A DNA stretch of 64,000 nucleotides from Clitoria ternatea (GCA_037962975.1 CM075671.1:42432501-42496500), one strand, 5' to 3'. Numbered from the stretch's first letter, positions 22,549-32,781 are shown. Notes: generated by a model not told the origin, from the sequence alone. Translations and numbers: made by a program.

Positions 22549-25500
22549 ATGGCTGACCAGGATGGACGATCCAGGTCCGACTCACAGGCCAGTGGTTCCT
22601 CTGCTCGGAAGAGTAGAGGTGTTACCCGGATGCCAGACGTCGCACGTAGGCGTCACCGGGGAGAGAGGATAGTTGTTGAGATGGATGTCAACACCGGTAG
22701 ATTCAGTGGACCGCATGCCACGAAGTTGAGCAGTTATCTGGGGGTTGTGGTACGGTCGAAGGTGTCCATCATTATCCCCGACTGGGATAGTGTCGAGGAG
22801 ATGGTGAAGAACCAACTATGGAGTGATGTTCTGGTAACTTAGATATTATTTAAGTTTTATTTTAGTGTATTATTTCATGTAACTCTTAATAAGGACTCCT
22901 TTATGGACTAACTCCTTTCATGTAGGATTCTTTTGACATACCATCTTCCGACATAGCGAGGAGGAAGGTCCTTGGTATCATGGCTGAGCGATGGAGGTCG
23001 TTCAAATCCATACTCACCACGAGGTATATTGAACTTTAAATTCTTAATCAACGCTTCACCAAATTGTACCAATCCTTAGTTTTAATGTACCTTTCATTGT
23101 AGGTATGTATTCGGGGACGACCAAGGAAAGTTCCCTGGAGAGAAATATCCATTCATCGATCAGGAGACCTGGGATGCTTTTGTTGCATCTAGACATTCTG
23201 CCGAGTTTCAGGTACATTGGTTTTTAGATGATTAAATTATGTATAATTTATACGGCTAACTGTGAATATTTTTTTTCTTGTTGTAGGAGACCAGAAAGAA
23301 AGCCAAGGAGACTAGGAAGCTAAATGACTGCCCACACACACTGTCACGTGGGGGTTACCGTAGGTTGGAGGAGCGGCTGGCACAGGAGAGGCTGAGTCAG
23401 TGTCAGACTGACACTGGTATTGTGGATCCCCCTTCCCCACCTGCATGCCACGACAAATGGAAGCGGGCTAGGATCAAGAAGAGTGGGGAATACACTTCCT
23501 CACAGGCTCAGGAGGTTGCCTCACGGATAGTAAGTATTCCCCTTTATATCAGTGTCTGTTTTTCAGTTTACGTGAAGGAAGTGAATACTAACTTGTTTGG
23601 TTTCAGGATTCCTTGGTTGAGCAATCAACCCAAGGGTCTTTCGTAGCCCATGGACGGGAGGATATTTTGACTACCGCCATCGGCAGGCCAGAGCACCCAG
23701 GAAGAGTGCGTGCTATTGGTCGAGGTGTAGGTAAGTGCTAACTAACTCTATGCCTTCATTTTGTTATCTGTTAAACAATTATGGGCTAATCATTCACATT
23801 TCACAGGCCTCTACACCTATTACGGTGCTCCCGACCCTGCCCTATCCCTTGAGCAAATGGTGGAGCAAAAGGTGGCTGTTGTGAAGGCTGAGTACCAGGA
23901 GGAGATATCTAGGCTTCACCAGGAGATGGCCCGATTCAGGGAGGAGATGAAGGCCTCACTCAGCCACCACCAGGAGACTACTGCACCAGCCAGCGACCCA
24001 CAGGTTAGATTCTTTATTTAATTTCCTCAATTTTATTGTTTGTAATCACTTTATTTCATTGTTGAATAACTTCTACTTGATGTGTAAATATGTAGGTACG
24101 GAAGGTTAGCATTAAGGGGTCGTGCGCTGCGGCTGACCCTGACGATGACGGGGTCGAGCCACCAGACACCCGTCAATGTGACCTGTTCATTGACGGGTCG
24201 GAGGAGCCAGTTGCCACTGGTATGGTGTACAACTTAGGCCCTGTGGTTCACCATCAGACATTACCTGATGGTATGTCCAGGGTCTTGGTTGTGCTCGTCC
24301 TCGAGGAGGATGCTGCTGTGCCAGTGGCAACTCAGGAGGTGAAGACCGTCGGTCAGGCGGTGGGCCACTTTCTGATGTGGCCCAACAGGCTTCTGGTGAT
24401 TGCCCCTGGACAGGTAAAAACCCTAAACAGTAACTAGCTTTATTTCCTTGTCAATTATGGTACAAAATGTGATGGTTGTCAATTGTTCAACAGGAACAGA
24501 CATTGAAGAAGCCAGACCCGGCCAAGGATCCAATCCGGATGCTATGGCGCATCGGGTATGAGCAAGCAGACAACACTGTTCAGGTCCCATGGCAGCCACT
24601 AGTGTTCGGCCGTCCCAGTGATTTTCCAATTTACGTTACAAATTCTGACATTTGTGACATTATTTCGGGGACGTCGATGCTGAACGGCTCCATCTTTCAG
24701 ATGTGGGAGCTGTAAGTATATCCTTGTTTTGTCCAATTTTTTCATTATACAAGTTATTTGTCGCTAACCATGTCTTAACTTGTTTAGGTTTCTGGCAAAA
24801 CTCTGTGTGGACTTGGGTTTCCAAGGAACTTACGGTTTCTTAGAGCCCTCTCTCATACAGAGGCAAGGAAACACCTCGCAGAACACCCAGACATACATCC
24901 AGAATTGGATGTTTGAGTCTGGGAAGCCTATATACATGGGCCCCTATCATAAAGGGTAATATTCTATTCCATAATTATTGTCATGAATTTTTGCATTTTG
25001 AAGTCTCACTTATCACTAGTAACTGCAGGGCTCACTGGACGCTTTTGGTGATCTGTCCGAAGGACTATCTTGCTCTGTACTTTGATAGTTTGCATCGGAC
25101 AGCTCCACAAGACCTGAAAGATATAGTAGACCGGTAAGTTCATCCCTAAAAAATAACCATAAATTCGATTACATCATTTTTAGAACTATACAATTCTAAC
25201 TTATCTTGTGTTTTGTTTGACGTAGGGCGGTGGTTGGATACAATCTACTGATTGGAAACAAGCCCAAAGGAAAAACAGTTGTATGGGTGTACCCAAAAGT
25301 AAGTCAGTCGTATTCATTCAAATCTTCAGTACATATTTTTTAAGTTGCGAATTCACTTATTATATACTATATGTCCATTGTAGTCTTACAGGCAGAAGGG
25401 TACCTACGAGTGTGGCTATTTCGTCATGCACACTATACTGACCATTGTCCAACATCATTTAGTAGATGGATGGACAGAGGTAAGTCTCATCATTTGGACT

Positions 25501-25668
25501 ACTTTTCTACCAATTTCATCAATTTCATATAATAAATAAAGCTTTTGTTCTAATTGTTTTGTGCATTGTTTGCAGTACTTTAATGACCGGTCATTTTTCC
25601 CAAAGGAACTTGTAGATGATGTTAGAAGGCAATGGGCCTCACACTTCATTGAAGTTAGGCAAAGCTAG
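22549..25668 (+). CDS. TNP1-like / Ulp1-protease fusion protein of the CACTA element
   Basis: Thirteen predicted exons: 22549-22833, 22926-23023, 23103-23211, 23287-23529, 23607-23730, 23807-24003, 24096-24413, 24494-24711, 24788-24955, 25029-25133, 25226-25298, 25384-25479, 25576-25668. All introns are GT-AG and the phases join into one 708-residue frame without a stop. Residues 1 to about 275 resemble the plant En/Spm TNP1 (Ptta) family, with RWRSFKSILTTRYVFG, TLSRGGYRRLEERL and KWKRARIKKSGEY. A coiled-coil segment (EYQEEISRLHQEMARFREEM) follows at about 315. The last third is a C48 (Ulp1-type) cysteine protease with the expected residues: His in GAHWTLLVI, Asp in LYFDSL, Gln and Cys in RQKGTYECGYFV. 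Known Ulp1 enzymes cut SUMO; the substrate here is unknown. Exon borders are my prediction. Confidence 0.85.
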
Positions 25669-25924
25669 ATATAGGATCTTTATTCTTTTATATATGTATC
25701 TAGTAGGATTTAGGGTTTACTTTTATTAGATTACATTCAACTTAATTGTATATACTTTCATTTTTTAGGTTGTTATGAATTGATATAGAAAATAAATTGT
25801 TATATATATACATACCATTCTTTTGATATAGTGTTGCTGTGGCATACTGTATACTGTACTGGTTGTCTGAATGCAGGGTTGGGAAACGATAAAACAGAAT
25901 CCATTTAAAAAAAAAACCTCAGTA
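25669..25924 (+). other. 3' untranslated region of the CACTA gene
   Basis: An AT-rich stretch after the stop codon with AATAAA at about 25790, a plausible polyadenylation signal. Nothing else is recognised before the right subterminal array. Confidence 0.5.
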
Positions 25925-25927
25925 TTT

Positions 25928-26345
25928 ATTCACGGTTATGGCAACAACCGTGAATATAGACTATATTTATCCACGGTTACTACCACAACCGTGGATATAG
26001 ATATATTTTATCCACAGTTGTCCATCATAACCGTGAATATAAGTATTAAAAGGTTTCAGTTACAAACTACTTATATTCACGGTTATGATGGACAACCGTG
26101 GATGAAATATATCTATATCCACGGTTGTCCATCATAACCGTGAATATAAGTGGATGTAACTGACACCTTTCAGTTCTTATATTCACGGTTGTGCTCGATA
26201 ACCGTGAATATAAATAGTAAGTTATATTCACAGTTGTTCTTAACCGTGGTTAGATGTGATTTATTACCACGGTTGTTAACCATGGTTAAAGACCATCATC
26301 AACTACCACGGATGCAACAACCACAGTTCTTTAACCGTGAATAAA
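25928..26345 (+). repeat. CACTA right subterminal inverted-pair array
   Basis: Units of CACGGTT/AACCGTG like those on the left, with gaps of 8 or 9 nt. Two longer segments around 26008-26150 are themselves inverted copies of each other, sharing GTCCATCATAACCGTG and its complement. The last units before the terminus are more degenerate. Confidence 0.88.
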
Positions 26346-26390
26346 GGCCTTTTTTAACCGTGATTATATCCATTTTTTCCACTAGTGATT

Positions 26391-26476
26391 TATAGTGAAT
26401 ATAAGCACAACCACATCATATTAAGGCATCACACTAGCTAAGCAATTTAACATCACCATTTAGCACACCACACATA
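26391..26476. other. Old LTR-like host segment, middle part
   Basis: Short piece between the CACTA target duplication and the SIRE-like target duplication (TATTC, 26477-26481). No feature of its own. Confidence 0.45.
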
Positions 26477-26481
26477 TATTC

Positions 26482-27748
26482 TGTTATTCTAGTGGCCTCC
26501 TATAACTTGAGAGGGGGGTGAATTGAGTTATACTAGTTTAAAATTTCTAACCACACTTTTCTCAAATCTTAATTCTATTGTAATTGAATGTAAATAAATA
26601 TGACAGTGCACAACAGATAGTATAAAATATAAGACAGAGAGTAGGGTTAAGAGATTTGCAAACAGTATTTATACTAGTTCGGCCAACCACTGCCTACGTC
26701 CAGTCTTCTCAAGTCACCCTTGAGGATTCCACTATTATTCTAAATAGTACACTGATTCCTCCAACCTTGGCACACCCTTGCCTTTGTGCGAGGTTTCTTT
26801 ACACAACAAGAGTTTCACTACTCTTTAAAAAATCCCTTGGGAAAGACTTTCCCAATCAACACAGTATCTTACAATTTAGAGAAAAAGTTTCTCAATGGAA
26901 CACTCTCTTCTTAGAGTAAATGAACAATTTGAAGAACAAAAATGAGTAATTATCTTAACAAGATTATATGGCCATTAGGGACATGAGTTAAGGAAGAAAG
27001 AATTGATTTACTTAATTGGTGTGTCTTTGCAAATGAAATACCCTCCTATTTATAGGAGAGGAAATCCCTTCAAGAGGTGTAAAAAAATTAATAAAATATT
27101 TAAAAAGGTACCTCTTGATTAAAATAAATTAATTGTGAAAGGATGTAACTTTTTATCCAAACTTTATGATGAAAAGGTGCATAAATGTTTCATCAGAATT
27201 AGCCTGTAATCGATTACTAAAAGTAGGTAATCGATTACATCATTTAAACGTTATTTTAAAAACCATCCGTTGAGTATGTAATTGATTACATAGTATTGGT
27301 AATCGATTACTTAATCAGTTATTTTAAAACGTTTGGTTTTGAAAATTTTCTGATTTATTTTCAAACGTTTTAATCTTGGTAATCGATTACGTTATGATGG
27401 TAATCGATTACTGAAGCAGTTATTTTATAACGTTTGTTTTGAAAGATATTCTGATTTAACTTTTAAGCGTTTCAACATGGTAATCGATTACATGGTGATG
27501 GTAAACGATTACGGTCAATAAAAATGTATCTTTTAGTTGACTCAAAATGTTGTAATCGATTACACCTTATGGGTAATCGATTACACTACTTTAGAGTGTA
27601 ATTTTTACTTTATTTTAATGGCCATATTTTCTTATTAGATCTTACTTTTAAAAGATATGGTCATTGATCTTGTCTTGCTTGATCCTGCTTCTTTGTTCTT
27701 GATCTTTGGCATCATTTTTGTCATTATCAAAATCCTTCATGGTCTTCA
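26482..27748 (-). repeat. 3' LTR of the SIRE-like element
   Basis: 1,267 bp with TG...CA ends. It matches 48520-49770 along its length. It contains a TATA-type box on the minus strand (TATAAATA, complement near 27046) and five pairs of GTAATCGATTAC between 27206 and 27584. Confidence 0.93.
27206..27584 (+). repeat. Five GTAATCGATTAC pairs, 21-bp offset
   Basis: The 12-bp palindrome GTAATCGATTAC, or a one-base variant, occurs at 27206/27227, 27278/27299, 27379/27400, 27480/27501 and 27552/27573. Every pair is offset by exactly 21 bp. Pairs are 72, 101, 101 and 72 bp apart; the 101-bp steps reflect a tandemly repeated AACGTTT...TTCTGATTTA unit. Confidence 0.95.
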
Positions 27749-27763
27749 TTCTCCTCCTTTTTG
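27749..27763 (-). other. Polypurine tract of the SIRE-like element
   Basis: The minus strand reads AAAAAGGAGGAGAA directly before the 3' LTR. Plus-strand DNA synthesis would start here. Confidence 0.85.
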
Positions 27764-28102
27764 ATGATGACAATTAATATCCTGAAAAATGAATTTTTGC
27801 TATACGATACACATTCTAATTTTTGAGAGATTATGTTTGTAACTTTTGGGTACTCCCCCTTAATTTTCCAATTTAGCCTCTTAATAAATTTGATAATGTT
27901 ATACTCCATTTTTGGGAATATTATCTCCCCCTTTGTCATTATCAAAAATATTAAAGCACACAAATAGAGAAAGGGAAATATATATATTATTTATTGCAAG
28001 GGGACAAAACAGAACAGAAGCTGACTAACAAAAAATAAACAAGGACTTGTTTTTCAAAAAAAAGAAATTATAAAAAAAAATAACCAACAAAACAAACGAG
28101 AA
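27764..28102. other. 3' untranslated region of the SIRE-like element
   Basis: AT-rich, no gene. It lies between the stop codon of the third ORF and the polypurine tract, and contains a poly-A-like stretch near 28050-28082. Confidence 0.6.
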
Positions 28103-29170
28103 CTAATTGGATGGTGGTGGTGGAAAACGGGAAAGGATAGTCTGCATGGTGCTATCAATGTGATCAAAACGATCACGGATGTAGGAGCAGAAGGATTGTA
28201 GTTCGGTGGCCAAATCTGTCATAGACATAGAACCAGGCACGGGATCAGAATCCGGAGGAGGAGGAGCAGAATGTTTAGGAATCCAGTCTCCCTCAGCGTT
28301 TTGCTTATATCCAAAAGAAGATAAAGCGGTTTTTCCAATAATGAAGGAGCGTTGGGGATTGATGCATAACTCTTCTGTAATGGGAACATTGAAATGACAG
28401 AGGACGCGAGTAATGAATCCAGCATAAGGAAGTGGAGCATGGGCCTTGAGAGCTTTCTGTATACGATAACGGATGAGAGTGGTCCAACTTAGGGGCCTAA
28501 CCGTTAACAGCGACCACATGAGCACTAGATCCTCCTCAGTGACTTGTGCCAAGTTTGTAGATCGGGGAGCAAGGATACGCACTATGATGTAGTGCATGAC
28601 CTGACAAGAAAAGAAGAGTGATCCAGTAAGAAGACGTCCAGAGAAATCAGCATTGTCCGAGCAAACAAGACGACGGGCCTCCATGTTATTAAACTCAGCT
28701 TCCCATGATTCAGAGAGATGTCCTTCATAATGTTCACCAATGGAAGGGAGGTCGGTGAGAGCGTAAAATAGTCTAGAATCTATTTCAATGGGAACTTTAT
28801 TCACCATAGTGAGAATACGGCCATCGGTAATCTGAAGATTGGAGTCAAAGAGTCTGACTAAGTTAGGGTAATGATCTTCCTTAATGGTCAGAAATGGCAT
28901 GAGATTTTGAATATCAAAAAACTGATAGCAATCCACGTTTTCAATGATAGTGGTGTCCACATATTTTGGATCAAGAACGTCACGGTTGTGGAAAAGAGAG
29001 TAAAAGCGTTCCTGTTGAGCAGATATGGAAAAGAACTCAACAAAAGTGTTCAATGTAGGAGTTCGGGTTGGTTTATCAGAAGAAGAAGAAGATCCATGAG
29101 TCCTCTTTTTCTTGGTTGGGATAGAAGGTGATGATGGCGTGGAAGTGTATGTGGGAGATTCGTCTACCAT
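28103..29170 (-). CDS. Third ORF of the SIRE-like element, plant-transposon-protein type
   Basis: An intact 355-residue frame starting MVDESPTY. It has a Ser/Thr/Pro-rich N-terminus (about residues 5-40), then a globular region with QERFYSLFHNRDVLDPKYVD, LVRLFDSNLQITDGRI and RLFYALTDLPSIG. A hydrophobic helical region follows (SCQVMHYIIVRILAPRS, EDLVLMWSLLTVRPLSW). The C-terminal part holds a probable coiled coil (ATELQSFCSYIRDRFDHIDSTM) and a proline end. From memory this resembles the PF20167 plant-transposon-protein family. It occupies the env-like position of SIRE/Maximus elements, but no signal peptide or clear transmembrane helix is visible, so an envelope role is not supported. It is the longest undamaged frame in this element. 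Its function is unknown. Confidence 0.75.
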   Translation of the reverse strand: MVDESPTYTSTPSSPSIPTKKKRTHGSSSSSDKPTRTPTLNTFVEFFSISAQQERFYSLFHNRDVLDPKYVDTTIIENVDCYQFFDIQNLMPFLTIKEDHYPNLVRLFDSNLQITDGRILTMVNKVPIEIDSRLFYALTDLPSIGEHYEGHLSESWEAEFNNMEARRLVCSDNADFSGRLLTGSLFFSCQVMHYIIVRILAPRSTNLAQVTEEDLVLMWSLLTVRPLSWTTLIRYRIQKALKAHAPLPYAGFITRVLCHFNVPITEELCINPQRSFIIGKTALSSFGYKQNAEGDWIPKHSAPPPPDSDPVPGSMSMTDLATELQSFCSYIRDRFDHIDSTMQTILSRFPPPPSN

Positions 29171-29261
29171 TGAGGTATTATGGGGATACTGGATGAGGAA
29201 GAAGGTGAATAGTAAAAAAAATAAGAGGGAAAGGAATGGTTTTTAACAGATCCAAAAGTGA

Positions 29262-30053
29262 GTAATCGATTACATGAGGCAGTGCAAATATAGAGTAATC
29301 GATTACAGGAAGTGGAAGGGCCTGGTAACGGGTGGTAATCGATTACACTTGTATAGGCAATTGGTGGTAATCGATTACTTTGTGGGTTACGCGTTTTTGA
29401 AGGGTCAAGGGAGACATGATGGGATGTAACTACTTGTTGGGAAAACGTGGCGCAGAAAGTGGGAAAGAGGAAAATCAGAGCAGTTCAGTTTTTGGGAACA
29501 TAATTTGGAAAAAAAATGGTAACGTGTGGGAAATGGATAAGCATACAATTTTTTGAGAGGAAATGTAACGTGAAATGTTATCTTGATATTAAAGTGGAAT
29601 AAATTGAGGAGAATAATTTTGTAACGGTGGAACATGAAGATAAATTTCAAATCTTAAAAGGAATTAGAGTGGATCAGATGATTCGAAAAAAAATTTAATG
29701 AAACAGTTAAAGAACATTAAAGAAAATGGTTAGTGGTAAAAAAAAAATAAAAAAAATGGATGGAAAATTATTTTGAAGAAGAGTTTAAAAGTTTGGAATG
29801 TTAAGTTTTTGAATAGGAAACACATTTGTGAGTTTTGTAAAACTTTGATTATGCAGTATATTCAAGTAAGTACTTGGAAGAATAGAAAAAGAGAGGAATG
29901 AGTACTGGCCTGATTCATGCGATGAGGTAATCGATTATGATGAGTGTGTAATCGATTATGCATGTTTAAGTATAGGGGTCACGTGTCTGCCTCAATTTGC
30001 TGACTGGACTTTGAGAGCTTGTAATCAATTACGGGTTAAATGTAAGCAATTAC
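29262..30053 (+). repeat. GTAATCGATTAC motifs between pol and third ORF
   Basis: Copies at 29262, 29295, 29335 and 29367 (offsets 33, 40, 32). Two further pairs are at 29927/29948 (GTAATCGATTAT) and 30021/30042 (GTAATCAATTAC and GTAAGCAATTAC), both offset by exactly 21 bp. This is the same motif as in the LTR. No gene occurs in 29171-30084. Confidence 0.85.
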
Positions 30054-30084
30054 TGAGACTAATCTTTAGATATTTTCAATTATT

Positions 30085-31848
30085 TTAAGGACTGTTAATA
30101 ATGCCTAATTCATTTCTAAGCTGGAAAAATTGTTCTTTAGGCAAAGGCTTTGTGAATATGTCTGCTAGTTGCTTATAGGTCTCAATAAATTCTAATATGC
30201 AATCACCTTTTTGAACATGATCTCTAAGGAAGTGATGTCTGATTTCTATATGCTTAGTCCTTGAGTGTTGCACTGGATTTTTAGAAAGGTTTATTACACT
30301 TGTATTGTCGCACTTAATAGGAATATGATCTAAATGAATTCCGTAATCTAGTAGTTGTTGTTTCATTCATAATATTTGAGTGCAACAACTACCAGCAGCG
30401 ACATATTCGGCTTCTGCTGTAGATAAGGCGACACTATTTTGTTTTTCACTGTGCCAGGATACTAAGGCTGACCCTAATAGATGGCAAGTACCACTAGTAC
30501 TTTTTCTATCAGTTCTACATCCTGCAAAGTCAGAATCGGAATACCTGACTAGATTGCAAGATGTTCCTTTAGGGTACCATAGGCCTAGGTTTCCCGTTCC
30601 TATTAAATATCTCATGATTCTCTTTACTGCTTTTAGATGAGATTCTTTTGGATTAACTTGGAATCTAGCACAGAGACAGACACTAAACATAATATCGAAC
30701 CTACTTGTAGATAAATATAGTAGTGATCTGATCATACCTCGATACATTTTAGCGTCAATGGATTTTCCAGCTTCGTCCTTATCAAGATAGGTAGATGTGC
30801 TCATTGGTGTTGAAATGTCTTTGGCATTTATCATTCCGAATCTAGTTAATAATTCCTTGTAGTACTTTGATTGATTGATGAATATGCCTTCTTTAGATTT
30901 CTTAATTTGTAGCCCAAGGAAGAAGTTTAGTTCTCCCATCATAGACATTTCAAATTCACTCTGCATTGCTAGGGAAAATTCCTTACATAAATTTTTGTTA
31001 GTTGATCCAAAAATAATATCATCAACATAAATTTGAACCAAGAGAATATCATTATCATTTCTTTTGATGAATAAGGTTGTGTCTACCTTTCCTCTGTTGA
31101 AATTATTTTCTAGCAGAAATTTACTGAGTCTATCATACCATGCTTGGGGTGCTTGTTTAAGACCATATAGTGCTTTGTTTAATTTATAAACATGGTCAGG
31201 AAATTTATCATTTTCGAATCCTGGGGGTTGACAGACATATACTTCATTTATGTAACCATTTAAGAATGCACTCTTTACATCCATTTGAAATAATTTAAAA
31301 TCCATGTATACTGTAAAAGCTAAGAGCATTCTTATTGCTTCTAATCTGGCTATAGGTGCATAGGTTTCCTCATAATCTATGCCTTCTGCCTGATTGTATC
31401 CCTTTGCAACTAGCCTTGCCTTATTTCTTATGATTATACCGTGTTCATCCATTTTATTTTTAAAAACCCACTTGGTACCTATGATTTGATGATTATCGGG
31501 TTTTGGTACTAATTTCTAAACTTGATTTCGTTCAAACTGATTAAGTTCTTCTTCCATAGATATTATCCAATTTTCATCATTTGTTGCTTCCTTAATATTT
31601 TTTGGTTCTATTTGAGAAACAAAGGCCATAGTATTGCATGCATTTCTAAGAGATTTTCGAGTGATTACTCCTTTTGATATATCACCAATGATGTTGTCAA
31701 TAGGGTGGTTCTTGTTGAATTTCCATGCTTTGGGTAGATCATCACTTGGTGTTGGATTATCCGCTTGACTGCTTGTGTGATCTTCCTTCTTTTCATCAAT
31801 TTGAATTTTCTCCAGAGAATCTAAAATATCATCTATAGATCTTTCCAC
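30085..31848 (-). pseudogene. SIRE-like reverse transcriptase and RNase H
   Basis: The minus strand reads ARLVAKGYNQAEGIDYEETY, then FQMDVKSAFLNGYINEVYV, LNKALYGLKQAPQAWYDRL and the catalytic IYVDDIIFGSTN. RNase H follows (RYSDSDFAGCRTDRKSTSG, SLSTAEAEYVAAG-like) and ends LADIFTKPLPKEQFFQLRNELG. These are Copia signatures and the lineage looks SIRE-type. The frame is interrupted by a TAG at 31513-31515 and a TGA at 30364-30366, both where a tryptophan is normally expected, so they are consistent with G-to-A changes. The segment at 31848-31516 is the linker between integrase and RT. Confidence 0.92.
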
Positions 31849-32235
31849 ACTACAAGGGTTAGATTCATCAAAGTTACATGAACAGATTCTTCAATGGTTT
31901 GTGTCCTTTTGTTATATATCCTAAATGCTTTGCTTGATAAAGAATATCCAAGAAAGATTCCTTCATTGGCTTTAGGATCAAATTTTCCTAGATTATCCTT
32001 TCCATTATTTAATACAAATCATTTACATCCAAATACATGCATATGGGCTATATTAGGTTTTCTTCCATTATATAGTTCATAGGGTGTTTTCTTTAGGATA
32101 GGTCTAATTAGTACCCTGTTCATTACATAGCATGCAGTGCTAATGGCATCTACCCAGAAATATTTAGGAAGATCAGTCTCATTAAGTATTGTTCTTGCTA
32201 ATTCCTCTAGTGATCTATTTTTCCTCTCAACTACT
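31849..32235 (-). pseudogene. C-terminal integrase piece, separated by the Athila insertion
   Basis: It begins, on the minus strand, with the integrase catalytic glutamate region (VERKNRSLEELARTIL), then YFWVDAISTACYVMNR and HVFGC, with a stop (TGA near 32020) inside. It continues the frame left at 45865. The target duplication CTACT (32231-32235) is shared with 45860-45864. Confidence 0.88.
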
Positions 32236-32515
32236 TGATAAGTCTTAACAAGACTTAATTATTTCACCTTTTTATTTAACATTATTCAGTAATTATTGGT
32301 TAGTTTGTTAGTATTATTTAATAATTTGATAACAATTCGTATTTTAGTTATGAATTTCAAAAGTACTTCATTATGTAAGAAAATGATTGAAAATATCAAT
32401 TAGTTAAGAAATTTTGAAGTGTTTATAAATTCACTAAGCAGCCAGCGTATAAATGCTAGGCAATTAGTTGTTTAATAGTACAGGAACAGGGCGTACTCGG
32501 GAAAAGAAGACAAAT

Positions 32516-32700
32516 CCGAGTGAAAATTACAAAAAGCCGAGCAAGAATTTACAGAGCCGAGTGAGAATTCATAAATCTGACTGAAGGAAGTTCACAAGAC
32601 CGACTGGGCGAGACTTCAAAGGGTTGACCGAAAAGAATTAACGAAAAGCTGACTGCAAAGATTTCCAAGAGACCGACTCTAAAAGAGAACAAGGAACCGA
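32516..32700 (+). repeat. CCGAG/CCGACT words at 20-28 bp steps
   Basis: CCGA (or CTGA) words start at about 32516, 32537, 32557, 32577, 32600, 32628, 32649, 32673 and 32697. Steps are mostly 20-24 bp. The same block is present in the 3' LTR at about 44182-44363. Confidence 0.75.
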
Positions 32701-32781
32701 TCGAAAATAAAAGGAAGAACCCAAGCGTCCATTTTAGAAATGCTGATTGAAAAGATAATTCTCTTTAGCGATAGTTTAATT

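Larger units (their letters stand above)
21042..26387 (+). mobile_element. CACTA transposon, 5,346 bp, single gene, no transposase
   Basis: Ends are CACTAGTG at both termini, in inverted orientation, with further similarity inward (AAAAATTGGATATAA against TTATATCCATTTTTT). A perfect 3-bp duplication ATT lies at 21039-21041 and 26388-26390. CACTA termini and a 3-bp duplication define the En/Spm superfamily. About 450 bp at each end is filled with inverted CACGGTT/AACCGTG pairs. One multi-exon gene of TNP1/Ulp1 type fills the interior. No DDE transposase (TNP2/TNPD type) is present, so the element is probably non-autonomous. It is inserted in an older LTR-like sequence. Confidence 0.95.

Noticed and set aside
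22582..22815. Minus-strand ORF opposite the first CACTA exon
   Set aside because: Shadow frame of the TNP1-like exon; the plus-strand exon has splice sites and recognisable family text.
27206..27584. Regularly spaced repeats resembling a CRISPR array
   Set aside because: The repeats are 12-bp palindromes in an LTR of a plant retrotransposon, with 9-bp gaps and duplicated intervening sequence; no cas genes and not a prokaryote.
28206..28397. Plus-strand ORF opposite the SIRE-like third ORF
   Set aside because: Shadow of the 355-codon minus-strand frame with no motif of its own.
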